DNA of 14,701 nt, taken from the NCBI GenBank assembly GCA_002367695.1, contig DFDK01000008.1, positions 1 through 14,701 on the forward strand, given 5' to 3'. Source of the DNA: Acidimicrobium sp. UBA3029 (GTDB lineage Bacteria > Actinomycetota > Acidimicrobiia > Acidimicrobiales > Ilumatobacteraceae). This document shows, in pieces, positions 6,547-11,920 of the stretch. Each line of letters opens with the position of its first letter. Within the stretch, counting starts at the first letter, position 1. Position numbers and translations under genes: made by a program. Below the pieces are notes generated by a model that saw nothing but the letters and a program-made list of their open reading frames with translations, was not told where the DNA came from and did no database searches.

Positions 6547-7101
6547 ATGGCACAGAACACTCCGGCGGGCGCACCACTTGGTGGGTTTACTATTCGAACT
6601 TACGGAGATCCCGTGCTCAAGAGCATGGCATCCGAAGTGACAAATGTAGATGGCAAGATTGCAACTCTTTGTGAGCAAATGTTTGAAATGATGTACGAAG
6701 CCCCGGGACTGGGTTTGGCCGCACCGCAGATCGGTGTGCAGAAGCAGATTTTCGTCTATGACGTAGACGACGACCCGCAGATAATTCTGAACCCAACGAT
6801 TGTTGAGTCATCTGGCGAATGGGTATATGACGAGGGCTGTCTTTCGATACCTGGGCTTTATGTCGAGATGTTGCGCCCAAAGCAAGTTCTTGTGCGTGGA
6901 CTATCAATTGACGGAGAAGAGATACAAATAGAGGCTGACGAATTGTTGGCTCGATTGTTTCAACATGAGATTGACCATCTCAATGGGGTTCTTATGTTTG
7001 ACCGTATGACGCCCGATCAACGCAAACTCGCATTAGCGGAATATCGACGACAAGAAGAGCAACCGAAAACCAGCGAACCGGTGCACTTGCGATTGACGTG
7101 A
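6547..7101 (+). CDS. def: Peptide deformylase
   Basis: Def removes the formyl group from the N-terminal methionine of new proteins, the reverse partner of the fmt product encoded next to it. All three metal-site motifs are intact in the 184-residue protein: GLGLAAPQ (54-61), EGCLSIPG (96-103, with metal ligand C98), and QHEIDHLNG (139-147, with ligands H140 and H144 and catalytic E141). The EGCLS form, with a short C-terminal extension rich in charged residues, fits the common bacterial enzyme. The ATG at 6547 has no SD and may be used on a very short or leaderless mRNA. The stop codon overlaps the fmt GTG (GTGA at 7098-7101), so def and fmt are coupled, the standard bacterial pairing. Confidence 0.97.
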   Translation: MAQNTPAGAPLGGFTIRTYGDPVLKSMASEVTNVDGKIATLCEQMFEMMYEAPGLGLAAPQIGVQKQIFVYDVDDDPQIILNPTIVESSGEWVYDEGCLSIPGLYVEMLRPKQVLVRGLSIDGEEIQIEADELLARLFQHEIDHLNGVLMFDRMTPDQRKLALAEYRRQEEQPKTSEPVHLRLT

Positions 7102-8045
7102 CAATGCTTGCAGCGTTGCCGAAGGGACGAACAGAACGTGTCATCTTTTTTGGCACTCCTGAGATTGCGGTTGGGCCACTTCGGGCTCTTGTTGCAGCCG
7201 GTTTTGTCATAGATCTTGTTGTTACGGGTATAGATAAGCGCAGGGGTCGGGGTTCGCAGACTTCTCCGAGTCCCGTCAAGCAGGCGGCCATTGAACTACA
7301 ACTTCCTGTAACACACGATGTCACAGATGCAATTGCGCTTGTAACAAAAAATGGCGCAAATGGTGCGAGCGTTGCAGATAGCTGTATCGGTGTAGTCGTT
7401 GCGTATGGCCACATCATTTCAACCGAAGCATTGCAAGTGTTACCCATGATCAACATTCATTATTCTTTGCTGCCTAGATGGAGAGGCGCGGCACCGGTCG
7501 AGCGCGCACTTCTGGCAGGAGACGAACAAGCCGGTGTGTGTATTATGCAGGTTGTCGAGCAGCTCGATGCGGGAGACATCTTGTCGTCGGCCTCCACTCA
7601 GATTTCGCAAACTGACACGACTTCAAGTTTGCGCGCACGCCTCGGCGAGATTGCAACTCCGCTACTGATTGACGTGCTGTCCAACGGTGTGTCAATCACC
7701 AAACCACAGAGCGGCGACGTAGTTGTGGCGGCAAAGATCACTCAAGCAGATCTTGAAATCGATTGGTCGAAACCGGCTGTGGTCGTTGATAGGCAGGTGC
7801 GCGTAGGCGGTGCATTTACCTTTTTTAATGACAAACGATTCAAAATCCATTCGCTCAAAGTGTCAGCAGAGATATTCATCGCTGAATCTGGCAACATGGT
7901 GGTTGTGAATGATCGAGTTTTGGTGGCATGTGGCCAGGGAGTTATCGAACTTGTAGAGGTTCAGCCAGAAGGCAAGCCTCGCATCAGTGCTCAAGATTGG
8001 AAGAAGGGTGCGCGATTAGATGCGCATAGCCGTCTCGGATCATGA
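7098..8045 (+). CDS. fmt: Methionyl-tRNA formyltransferase
   Basis: Fmt formylates Met-tRNAfMet from 10-formyltetrahydrofolate, preparing it for initiation. The 315-residue protein shows IFFGTPEIAVGPL (16-28), the tRNA-contact loop KRRGRGSQTSPSPVK (47-61), and the formyl-transfer centre NIHYSLLPRWRGAAP (119-133) with N119 and H121. It also has LDAGDI (156-161), whose D157 matches the third catalytic residue. A C-terminal OB-like domain follows from about residue 205 (VVAAKI, then QVRVGGAFTFF). The start may be GTG 7098, overlapping the def stop, or ATG 7104 six bases later; both give the same domain content and neither has a clear SD. Translation is probably coupled to def. The stop overlaps the next gene by ATGA. 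Confidence 0.96.
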   Translation: MTMLAALPKGRTERVIFFGTPEIAVGPLRALVAAGFVIDLVVTGIDKRRGRGSQTSPSPVKQAAIELQLPVTHDVTDAIALVTKNGANGASVADSCIGVVVAYGHIISTEALQVLPMINIHYSLLPRWRGAAPVERALLAGDEQAGVCIMQVVEQLDAGDILSSASTQISQTDTTSSLRARLGEIATPLLIDVLSNGVSITKPQSGDVVVAAKITQADLEIDWSKPAVVVDRQVRVGGAFTFFNDKRFKIHSLKVSAEIFIAESGNMVVVNDRVLVACGQGVIELVEVQPEGKPRISAQDWKKGARLDAHSRLGS

Positions 8046-8233
8046 ATGGTGCTGTTGCAAGTTTTAACAGCCACAGAGGTCTCGGCTACATCGCTGTAGG
8101 CGGTGACCAGTATTTGTTTCATTGCGCTGAAATAGTCGATGGAACTCGTGAGATTGAGGTTGGCGCACAGGTCAGCTTTGTAGTGGCTGATCGATTTGGC
8201 AATCTCGAGGCATCCGAGATCATCAAGCTGTAG
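8042..8233 (+). CDS. Small cold-shock-domain (CspA-like) protein
   Basis: The 63-residue product is one cold-shock domain: G-x-V-x-x-FN (3-9), the RNP1-like strand RGLGYI (12-17), and the RNP2-like YLFHCAEI (24-31). DGTREIEVGAQVSF and a final EASEI strand follow. Such proteins bind single-stranded RNA or DNA and can act as RNA chaperones. It diverges from the major CspA group: the usual K-G-F/Y-G-F in RNP1 is R-G-L-G-Y, and the RNP2 V-F-V-H is Y-L-F-H, so two aromatic stacking positions are changed. The ATG overlaps the fmt stop (ATGA), making it the last gene of the def-fmt unit and probably translated by coupling rather than from its own cold-shock leader. It overlaps the convergent downstream gene by 11 bases. 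Confidence 0.85.
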   Translation: MNGAVASFNSHRGLGYIAVGGDQYLFHCAEIVDGTREIEVGAQVSFVVADRFGNLEASEIIKL

Positions 8234-8552
8234 GCGGTGCTACGGCGCCCTTGATCTGCACGAATGCCAAACGAATATTGCCCAATGCGTCATTGAGGGT
8301 TGCGTGCTCGTCTCCGAGCCTTGGTCCAAGTCCTTCAACTAGGCAGGCAACGGCATCAATGGCGAGTGCGGCCTCAACTAAATGTGGTGGTTCGGCCGAC
8401 AGATGTATGGCAGCCAATTCGTAGAGCCCCATAATGTGATTAACCACAACAACATTTGCTGGGGCCTGGCCCAAGCGTTCGCGGGCATCAGCAAGGGCAT
8501 CGGCGGCATCTTCAAGTTGGTCAGTTTTTGGATCGGTGGGGAGTTCACTCAT
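8223..8552 (-). CDS. DUF1844-like protein
   Basis: I recognise this 109-residue protein as similar to the DUF1844 proteins found near infC in actinobacteria. The matching segment runs from about residue 33 to 101: VVVVNHIMGLYELAAIHLS, then LVEAALAIDAVACLVEGL, a GDEH turn and a final LNDALGNIRLAFVQI helix. The function is unknown. The protein is all-helical by eye, with a charged N-terminal helix (DQLEDAADALADARERLG, 10-27) and no membrane segment or signal peptide. I chose the ATG at 8552; the frame is open back to 8606, but the extra 18 residues (MWSGGGTMFPTCPISVSH) look non-coding and would cover the palindrome at 8575-8596. No SD is visible before 8552. The gene is divergent from infC and overlaps the cold-shock gene tail-to-tail by 11 bases. 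Confidence 0.72.
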   Translation of the reverse strand: MSELPTDPKTDQLEDAADALADARERLGQAPANVVVVNHIMGLYELAAIHLSAEPPHLVEAALAIDAVACLVEGLGPRLGDEHATLNDALGNIRLAFVQIKGAVAPPTA

Positions 8553-8574
8553 GTGCGATACGCTAATAGGACAA

Positions 8575-8596
8575 GTGGGGAACATTGTTCCTCCAC
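8575..8596. promoter_or_regulatory. Near-perfect inverted repeat in the DUF1844-like gene/infC divergent region
   Basis: The left arm GTGGGGAACA (8575-8584) and right arm TGTTCCTCCAC (8586-8596) are complementary over all ten bases, with one extra T at 8592 in the right arm and a single central T at 8585. It lies 23 bases upstream of the DUF1844-like start and about 195 bases upstream of infC. There is no T tract on either side, so it does not look like an intrinsic terminator. It could be an operator for a dimeric repressor or an RNA hairpin at the start of either transcript. Confidence 0.6.
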
Positions 8597-8790
8597 CTGA
8601 CCACAATAATTCAGCACAAATATCGTCTTAGAGGACGTGAACCGCGGCTGGCAAGTGCGTTTGGGTCGGCAGTGCTGGTGAGGTTTTGTGCCCAGTGCTT
8701 CGACTTCTGCGCGCCTTCCAACTCGGTGAGCATCCCTGGAGACGTCATCAACTACAGGAGGCCACACCGCTTGCATAAAAGAGTCCAGCC
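8597..8790 (+). promoter_or_regulatory. infC 5' leader region (promoter and probable structured leader)
   Basis: No convincing protein-coding gene was seen here beyond a 7-codon leader ORF at its end. A weak promoter could be CTGACC (8597-8602) with TATCGT (8621-8626) at an 18-base spacing, which would give a leader of about 160 bases. Possible structure includes CGTC/GACG (8624-8637) and three copies of AGTGC (8654, 8671, 8694), the last two within CAGTGCT. A full-consensus SD AGGAGG is at 8756-8761; its GGAGG could pair with CCTCC at 8590-8594, but only if transcription starts upstream of the weak promoter named above. Leaders of infC-rpmI-rplT operons are known sites of control by L20 and IF3 in other bacteria; whether this one is regulated that way is inference. 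Confidence 0.4.
8756..8761 (+). promoter_or_regulatory. Consensus Shine-Dalgarno AGGAGG ahead of the infC leader ORF
   Basis: AGGAGG is the strongest ribosome-binding sequence of the window, yet it is 29 bases from the infC AUA. The only start codon at normal distance (9 bases) is TTG 8771, which opens a 7-codon ORF in a different frame from infC. Confidence 0.6.
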
Positions 8791-8794
8791 ATAG
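8771..8794 (+). CDS. Putative 7-codon infC leader peptide
   Basis: TTG CAT AAA AGA GTC CAG CCA TAG would give MHKRVQP. It follows the AGGAGG at 8756-8761 by nine bases, and its UAG (8792-8794) overlaps the AUA start proposed for infC at 8791 (AUAG). A ribosome ending here would be placed to re-initiate on infC. It is too short to judge by coding statistics, so the call rests only on the SD, the spacing and the overlap. Confidence 0.3.
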   Translation: MHKRVQP

Positions 8795-9429
8795 CACCGC
8801 CAATCAACGAACCAAGGTACAACGAAAGAATTCGCGCTCGCGAAGTCCGGCTCGTTGATGCTGATGGTTCACAAGTTGGAGTCGTATCAATTGTCGAAGC
8901 ACTCGAAAGAGCCAGCAAGGCAGAACTCGATCTCGTTGAAGTAGCAGCTCAAGCAGACCCACCCGTATGTCGCATCATGGACTACGGAAAGTTCCGTTAT
9001 GAAGAAGCACAACGAATCAAGGAATCGCGTAAGAAGACGATTCAGATCACGATGAAAGAGGTGAAGTTCAAGCCGAAGATTGGCAAAGGTGACTTCAATA
9101 CCAAAGTGCGCCACATCCACGAGTTTCTCGAGGACGGTCACAAGGTCAAAGTTACATTGCAGTTCAGAGGTCGCGAAATGGCTCACCCGGAGTTAGGAAC
9201 CAAAATTCTTGACGCCGTACTCGAAGATTTGGGTCAATTGGCTCGCGTGGACACCATGGCGAGACTTGAAGGTCGAAATATGACGATGGTGCTCTCACCA
9301 GAAAAGAAAGCGGTAAAGAAACCAAGTACGAAACCAGCTGCACAGGCGTTGACAACAACGGCACCAGTCGCTACGACTGTAAATGTTGAACAAGCGCCGG
9401 CTCCAGAAGCCGAAGCAGTAGCTGAATAA
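8791..9429 (+). CDS. infC: Translation initiation factor IF-3 with non-canonical AUA start
   Basis: IF-3 binds the 30S subunit, keeps it apart from 50S and checks the start codon. From AUA 8791 the protein has 212 residues: the N-terminal domain with PINEPRYNERIRAREVRLV (4-22), linker segment CRIMDYGKFRYEEAQR (60-75), and the C-terminal domain with MKEVKFKP (88-95) and VKVTLQFRGREMAHPELG (119-136). A ~40-residue Ala/Pro/Thr/Glu tail from residue 172 is not part of the IF-3 fold. An in-frame stop TAA at 8776-8778 limits the start. Between it and the conserved INE segment only AUA (8791) and AUC (8803) are near-cognate starts, with a weak AAGAG upstream of AUA. The first ATG (8977) would delete the whole N-terminal domain. 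Non-AUG (AUU) starts are the classic basis of IF-3 autoregulation in E. coli. It leads the rpmI-rplT operon. Confidence 0.93.
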   Translation: MAPPINEPRYNERIRAREVRLVDADGSQVGVVSIVEALERASKAELDLVEVAAQADPPVCRIMDYGKFRYEEAQRIKESRKKTIQITMKEVKFKPKIGKGDFNTKVRHIHEFLEDGHKVKVTLQFRGREMAHPELGTKILDAVLEDLGQLARVDTMARLEGRNMTMVLSPEKKAVKKPSTKPAAQALTTTAPVATTVNVEQAPAPEAEAVAE

Positions 9430-9483
9430 CTTCTTGAATTTTTATCTACAAACAATCTCGAAAGAAACAACAGGAGACACACA

Positions 9484-9681
9484 ATGCCAAAGATGAAAAC
9501 ATCAAAGACCACGGCCAAGCGTTTTAAGACAACAGGCACCGGCAAATTGCGCCGTCAGCAATCGATGCGTCAGCACTTGTTTGAACACAAGGCTTCAACG
9601 CGTACGCGTCGTCTCGATGGTTCGGTAGACGTTCACTCGGGTGATGTCAAGCGCATCAAGCGCCTCTTGGGCATGCGCTAG
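9484..9681 (+). CDS. rpmI: Ribosomal protein L35 (bL35)
   Basis: This is a 65-residue, strongly basic protein of the 50S subunit. The family signature is clear: PKMKTSKTTAKRFKTTGTGKL at the N-terminus, then a His/Arg-rich centre and the C-terminal VDVHSGDVKRIKRLLGMR. A good SD, AGGAG at 9472-9476, lies seven bases before the ATG. The 54-base gap after infC is A-rich with no hairpin seen. The infC-rpmI-rplT order is among the most conserved bacterial operons. Confidence 0.97.
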   Translation: MPKMKTSKTTAKRFKTTGTGKLRRQQSMRQHLFEHKASTRTRRLDGSVDVHSGDVKRIKRLLGMR

Positions 9682-9737
9682 AGATTCCAGATCATAAGAA
9701 GTTCGACGATAAGACAACTTGACGAAAGGGTTTTAAC

Positions 9738-10094
9738 ATGGCACGCGTAAAAAGAGCAGTACATGCAAGAAAGAAACACAAGGCAATTCTCAAGAAGGCA
9801 AAGGGTTACTACGGCGATCGCAGCCGCACATTCCGTTCTGCCAACGAACAGGTTCTTCACTCCGGCCAGTATGCGTTTCGTGACCGCCGTGCAAAGAAAG
9901 GCGAATTCCGTAGTTTGTGGATTGCTCGCATCAATGCTGGCTGTCGTCAAAACGACTTCACATACAGCCGCCTCATTGCAGGTTTGTCAAAGGCTGGCGT
10001 TTTGGTCGATCGCAAGATCATGGCCGACCTCGCAGTGCATGACGAAGCTGCTTTCAAAGCTTTAGTTGAAACTGCAAGAGGGGCGCTCGTCTGA
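9738..10094 (+). CDS. rplT: Ribosomal protein L20 (bL20)
   Basis: L20 is an early 23S rRNA-binding protein essential for 50S assembly, and in several bacteria it represses its own operon through an mRNA leader. The 118 residues are full length. The N-terminal basic arm (ARVKRAVHARKKHKAILKKA), KGYYGDRSRTFRSANEQV, the FRDRRAKKGEFRSLWIARINA core, and YSRLIAGLSKAGVLVDRK are all family hallmarks. The SD AAAGGG is at 9725-9730. The stop TGA (10092-10094) overlaps the CTG taken as the start of the next gene. The 56-base gap after rpmI has only a weak 5-bp AAGTT/AACTT pairing. Confidence 0.97.
   Translation: MARVKRAVHARKKHKAILKKAKGYYGDRSRTFRSANEQVLHSGQYAFRDRRAKKGEFRSLWIARINAGCRQNDFTYSRLIAGLSKAGVLVDRKIMADLAVHDEAAFKALVETARGALV
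10076..10083 (+). promoter_or_regulatory. Shine-Dalgarno site supporting a CTG start
   Basis: AAGAGGGG, containing GAGG at 10078-10081, ends seven bases before CTG 10091. It sits inside the last codons of rplT and makes CTG 10091 the best-placed start for the methyltransferase gene. Confidence 0.6.
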
Positions 10095-10867
10095 GCGAGA
10101 CTCGACTCGGCTTTACACATCCGCGCGTACAGCGACTGCGTCGACTTGCTAGTCGTCGTAGTGAACGGATCGAAGAAGGTTGTTTTGTAGTTGAAGGAGC
10201 AACGCTGATTGCTGAAGCGATCAGCACTGGTTGGCATGTTGAAGAGCAATTTGTCACGCCAGATGGAATGGCGGTATTAGGTAGCGATACTCCGGTGCAC
10301 ATTCTCGAAAATGGTGTTCTTGAACGTGTTGCATCGACGACATCGCCGCAACCTGTCATTGCCATTGTCCGACGTCGCACGTTTGGAATCGATTCGATAA
10401 CGACCGCACAGTGGGTTGTCGTTGCCGATGGCATATCTGACCCGGGAAATCTAGGCACCATCTTCCGTTCGGCAGAAGCCGCAGGTGCATCTGCCGTTGT
10501 ACTCACTCCAGGAACAGTCGAGGCGTTTAATCCCAAAGTAGTTCGCGCATCTGCTGGGTCAATGTTTTATGTGCCCATCATCGAGGATGTCAAGACCTAC
10601 AAATTGCAAGCCGCAGGTTTTCGTGTCATCGGTACGTCGTCCCACGACCAAGAGGGAAGTATCGACTACACGTCGGCTGACTTTACTGATCGCGTTGCAA
10701 TTGTCGTAGGCAATGAGGCCCATGGATTGGGTGACTCGAGCAATATTGATCAGTGGGTAATGGTCCCGCATCGAGGTCGAAGCGAAAGTCTCAATGTTGC
10801 GATGGCTGCGACTCTGGTGTGTTTCGAAGTTGCTAAACAACGGGATCACGCAGCCACTAACGAGTAA
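10091..10867 (+). CDS. TrmH/SpoU-family RNA methyltransferase with CTG start
   Basis: SPOUT-fold enzymes of this family 2'-O-methylate ribose in rRNA or tRNA using SAM. The full 258-residue frame has an N-terminal SpoU substrate-binding domain (HPRVQRLRRLASRRSERIEEG, about 10-30, then VVEGATLIAEA). The catalytic domain follows with motif 1 DPGNLGTIFRSAEAAG, motif 2 IVVGNEAHGLGD and motif 3 SLNVAMAATLVCFE. The frame is closed upstream by TGA at 10067-10069. Between that stop and ATG 10268 there is no ATG, GTG or TTG, so CTG 10091, overlapping the rplT stop (CTGA) and preceded by an SD, is the best start. Starting at ATG 10268 would remove the substrate-binding domain. The same slot in Mycobacterium tuberculosis holds a gene named tsnR. 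The exact target nucleotide cannot be told from the sequence. Confidence 0.88.
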   Translation: MSETRLGFTHPRVQRLRRLASRRSERIEEGCFVVEGATLIAEAISTGWHVEEQFVTPDGMAVLGSDTPVHILENGVLERVASTTSPQPVIAIVRRRTFGIDSITTAQWVVVADGISDPGNLGTIFRSAEAAGASAVVLTPGTVEAFNPKVVRASAGSMFYVPIIEDVKTYKLQAAGFRVIGTSSHDQEGSIDYTSADFTDRVAIVVGNEAHGLGDSSNIDQWVMVPHRGRSESLNVAMAATLVCFEVAKQRDHAATNE

Positions 10868-10879
10868 AGTCTTTCCTGT

Positions 10880-11920
10880 ATGCAAAGTGACGCAACTCCA
10901 GATGTAGGCACCCAGGTAGAAGCCGCTCGTTTGGCTGCTTTAACACAAATTGCGAGTGCTACTGACGCAGCAATGGTAACCAAAATTGGCAGCGAGCTGG
11001 CCGGTAAGAAGAGCGTGCTCAACACATTGCGTGCTTCACTCGGCAAGATTCAAGATCCTGAGGCCCGCAAACTTGCTGGACGAGTGATCAATGAGAGCGC
11101 GCAGCAAGTGGAAGCTGCCTTGCAACAGCGAATTGCAGAATTTTTGGTGCAAGAGCGTGCAGCCAGGGTGGCCAGTGAATCGTTAGACCTCACAGAGTTT
11201 GCAACAACTAATCGGCGCGGACATTCGCACATTGTGACGCAGGCGATGCAGAGACTTGAAGATGTGTTTGTAGGACTTGGTTTTCAGGTTGCCGAAGGTC
11301 CAGAGGTAGAGACCGATTTTTACAATTTTGAAGCTCTCAATATGCCCCGCACCCATCCGGCGCGCAGCGAATTTGACACTATGTTCATCGAACCGTTTTC
11401 AAGCGAGCACGAAGCCAACACCGTGTTGTTGCGTACGCACACTTCGCCGGTACAGATTCGTGTAATGCAAAGTTGGGAACCGCCAATTTATGCAATTATG
11501 CCTGGCAGGGTGTTTAGACGAGACACTCCAGACGCCACACATATGCCCGTATTTCATCAAATTGAAGGTCTCGTAGTCGATCGCGATATTACATTTGCGC
11601 ATCTTGCAGGCATTATTGAATCATTCACCAAGGCGTTTTTTGGTAGCGAATTCACAAGCAGACTTCGACCTTCATTTTTTCCATTCACCGAGCCATCCGC
11701 AGAGTTTGATATTAAACGAGCGAATGGTGACTGGATTGAACTCGGTGGCTGCGGAATGGTGCACCCAAATGTGTTGCGAGCAGGCGGCATTGACCCAGAC
11801 GAATACACAGGCTTCGCATTTGGTTTCGGTATCGATCGCATGGCTAAAGAGCGCCACAATGTTGAAGACATCCGCGAGATGTATACCAATGACCTGCGCT
11901 TTCTGAGGCAATTCTCATGA
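10880..11920 (+). CDS. pheS: Phenylalanyl-tRNA synthetase alpha subunit
   Basis: PheS holds the catalytic site of the alpha2-beta2 class II synthetase that charges tRNA-Phe. The 346-residue protein has an N-terminal helical coiled-coil arm (about 10-100) that contacts tRNA. The catalytic core shows GFQVAEGPEVETDFYNFEALN (134-154), THTSP (186-190), motif 2 PGRVFRRDTPDATHMPVFHQIEG (208-230) and motif 3 GFGIDRMA (315-322). The DDIREMY-like end and FLRQF tail match the family. The ATG lies 12 bases after the methyltransferase stop and has no clear SD; TAAAGT (10865-10870) could be a -10 but lacks a -35. The stop overlaps the pheT start by ATGA. Confidence 0.98.
   Translation: MQSDATPDVGTQVEAARLAALTQIASATDAAMVTKIGSELAGKKSVLNTLRASLGKIQDPEARKLAGRVINESAQQVEAALQQRIAEFLVQERAARVASESLDLTEFATTNRRGHSHIVTQAMQRLEDVFVGLGFQVAEGPEVETDFYNFEALNMPRTHPARSEFDTMFIEPFSSEHEANTVLLRTHTSPVQIRVMQSWEPPIYAIMPGRVFRRDTPDATHMPVFHQIEGLVVDRDITFAHLAGIIESFTKAFFGSEFTSRLRPSFFPFTEPSAEFDIKRANGDWIELGGCGMVHPNVLRAGGIDPDEYTGFAFGFGIDRMAKERHNVEDIREMYTNDLRFLRQFS

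Noticed and set aside
6524..6577. Longer methyltransferase starting at 6577
   Set aside because: The 18 extra residues would be read antisense through the def start and do not resemble the family N-terminus, which begins at the EQYF segment just after ATG 6523.
8585..8794. 69-residue plus-strand ORF upstream of infC
   Set aside because: Its composition is unlike the neighbouring genes, it has no SD at its ATG, and it lies in the divergent promoter/leader region. Only its last seven codons, with their own SD, are of interest.
8977..9429. infC starting at ATG 8977 (150 residues)
   Set aside because: The upstream frame 8791-8976 encodes a clear IF-3 N-terminal domain; the ATG is an internal methionine in the conserved CRIMDYGKF segment.
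9699..9720. AAGTT/AACTT pairing between rpmI and rplT as an L20-binding structure
   Set aside because: Five A/T-rich pairs with a 12-base loop and no resemblance to a 23S rRNA L20 site that I can identify.
10268..10867. RNA methyltransferase starting at ATG 10268
   Set aside because: This would delete the SpoU substrate-binding domain that is clearly encoded from about 10118 onward in the same frame.
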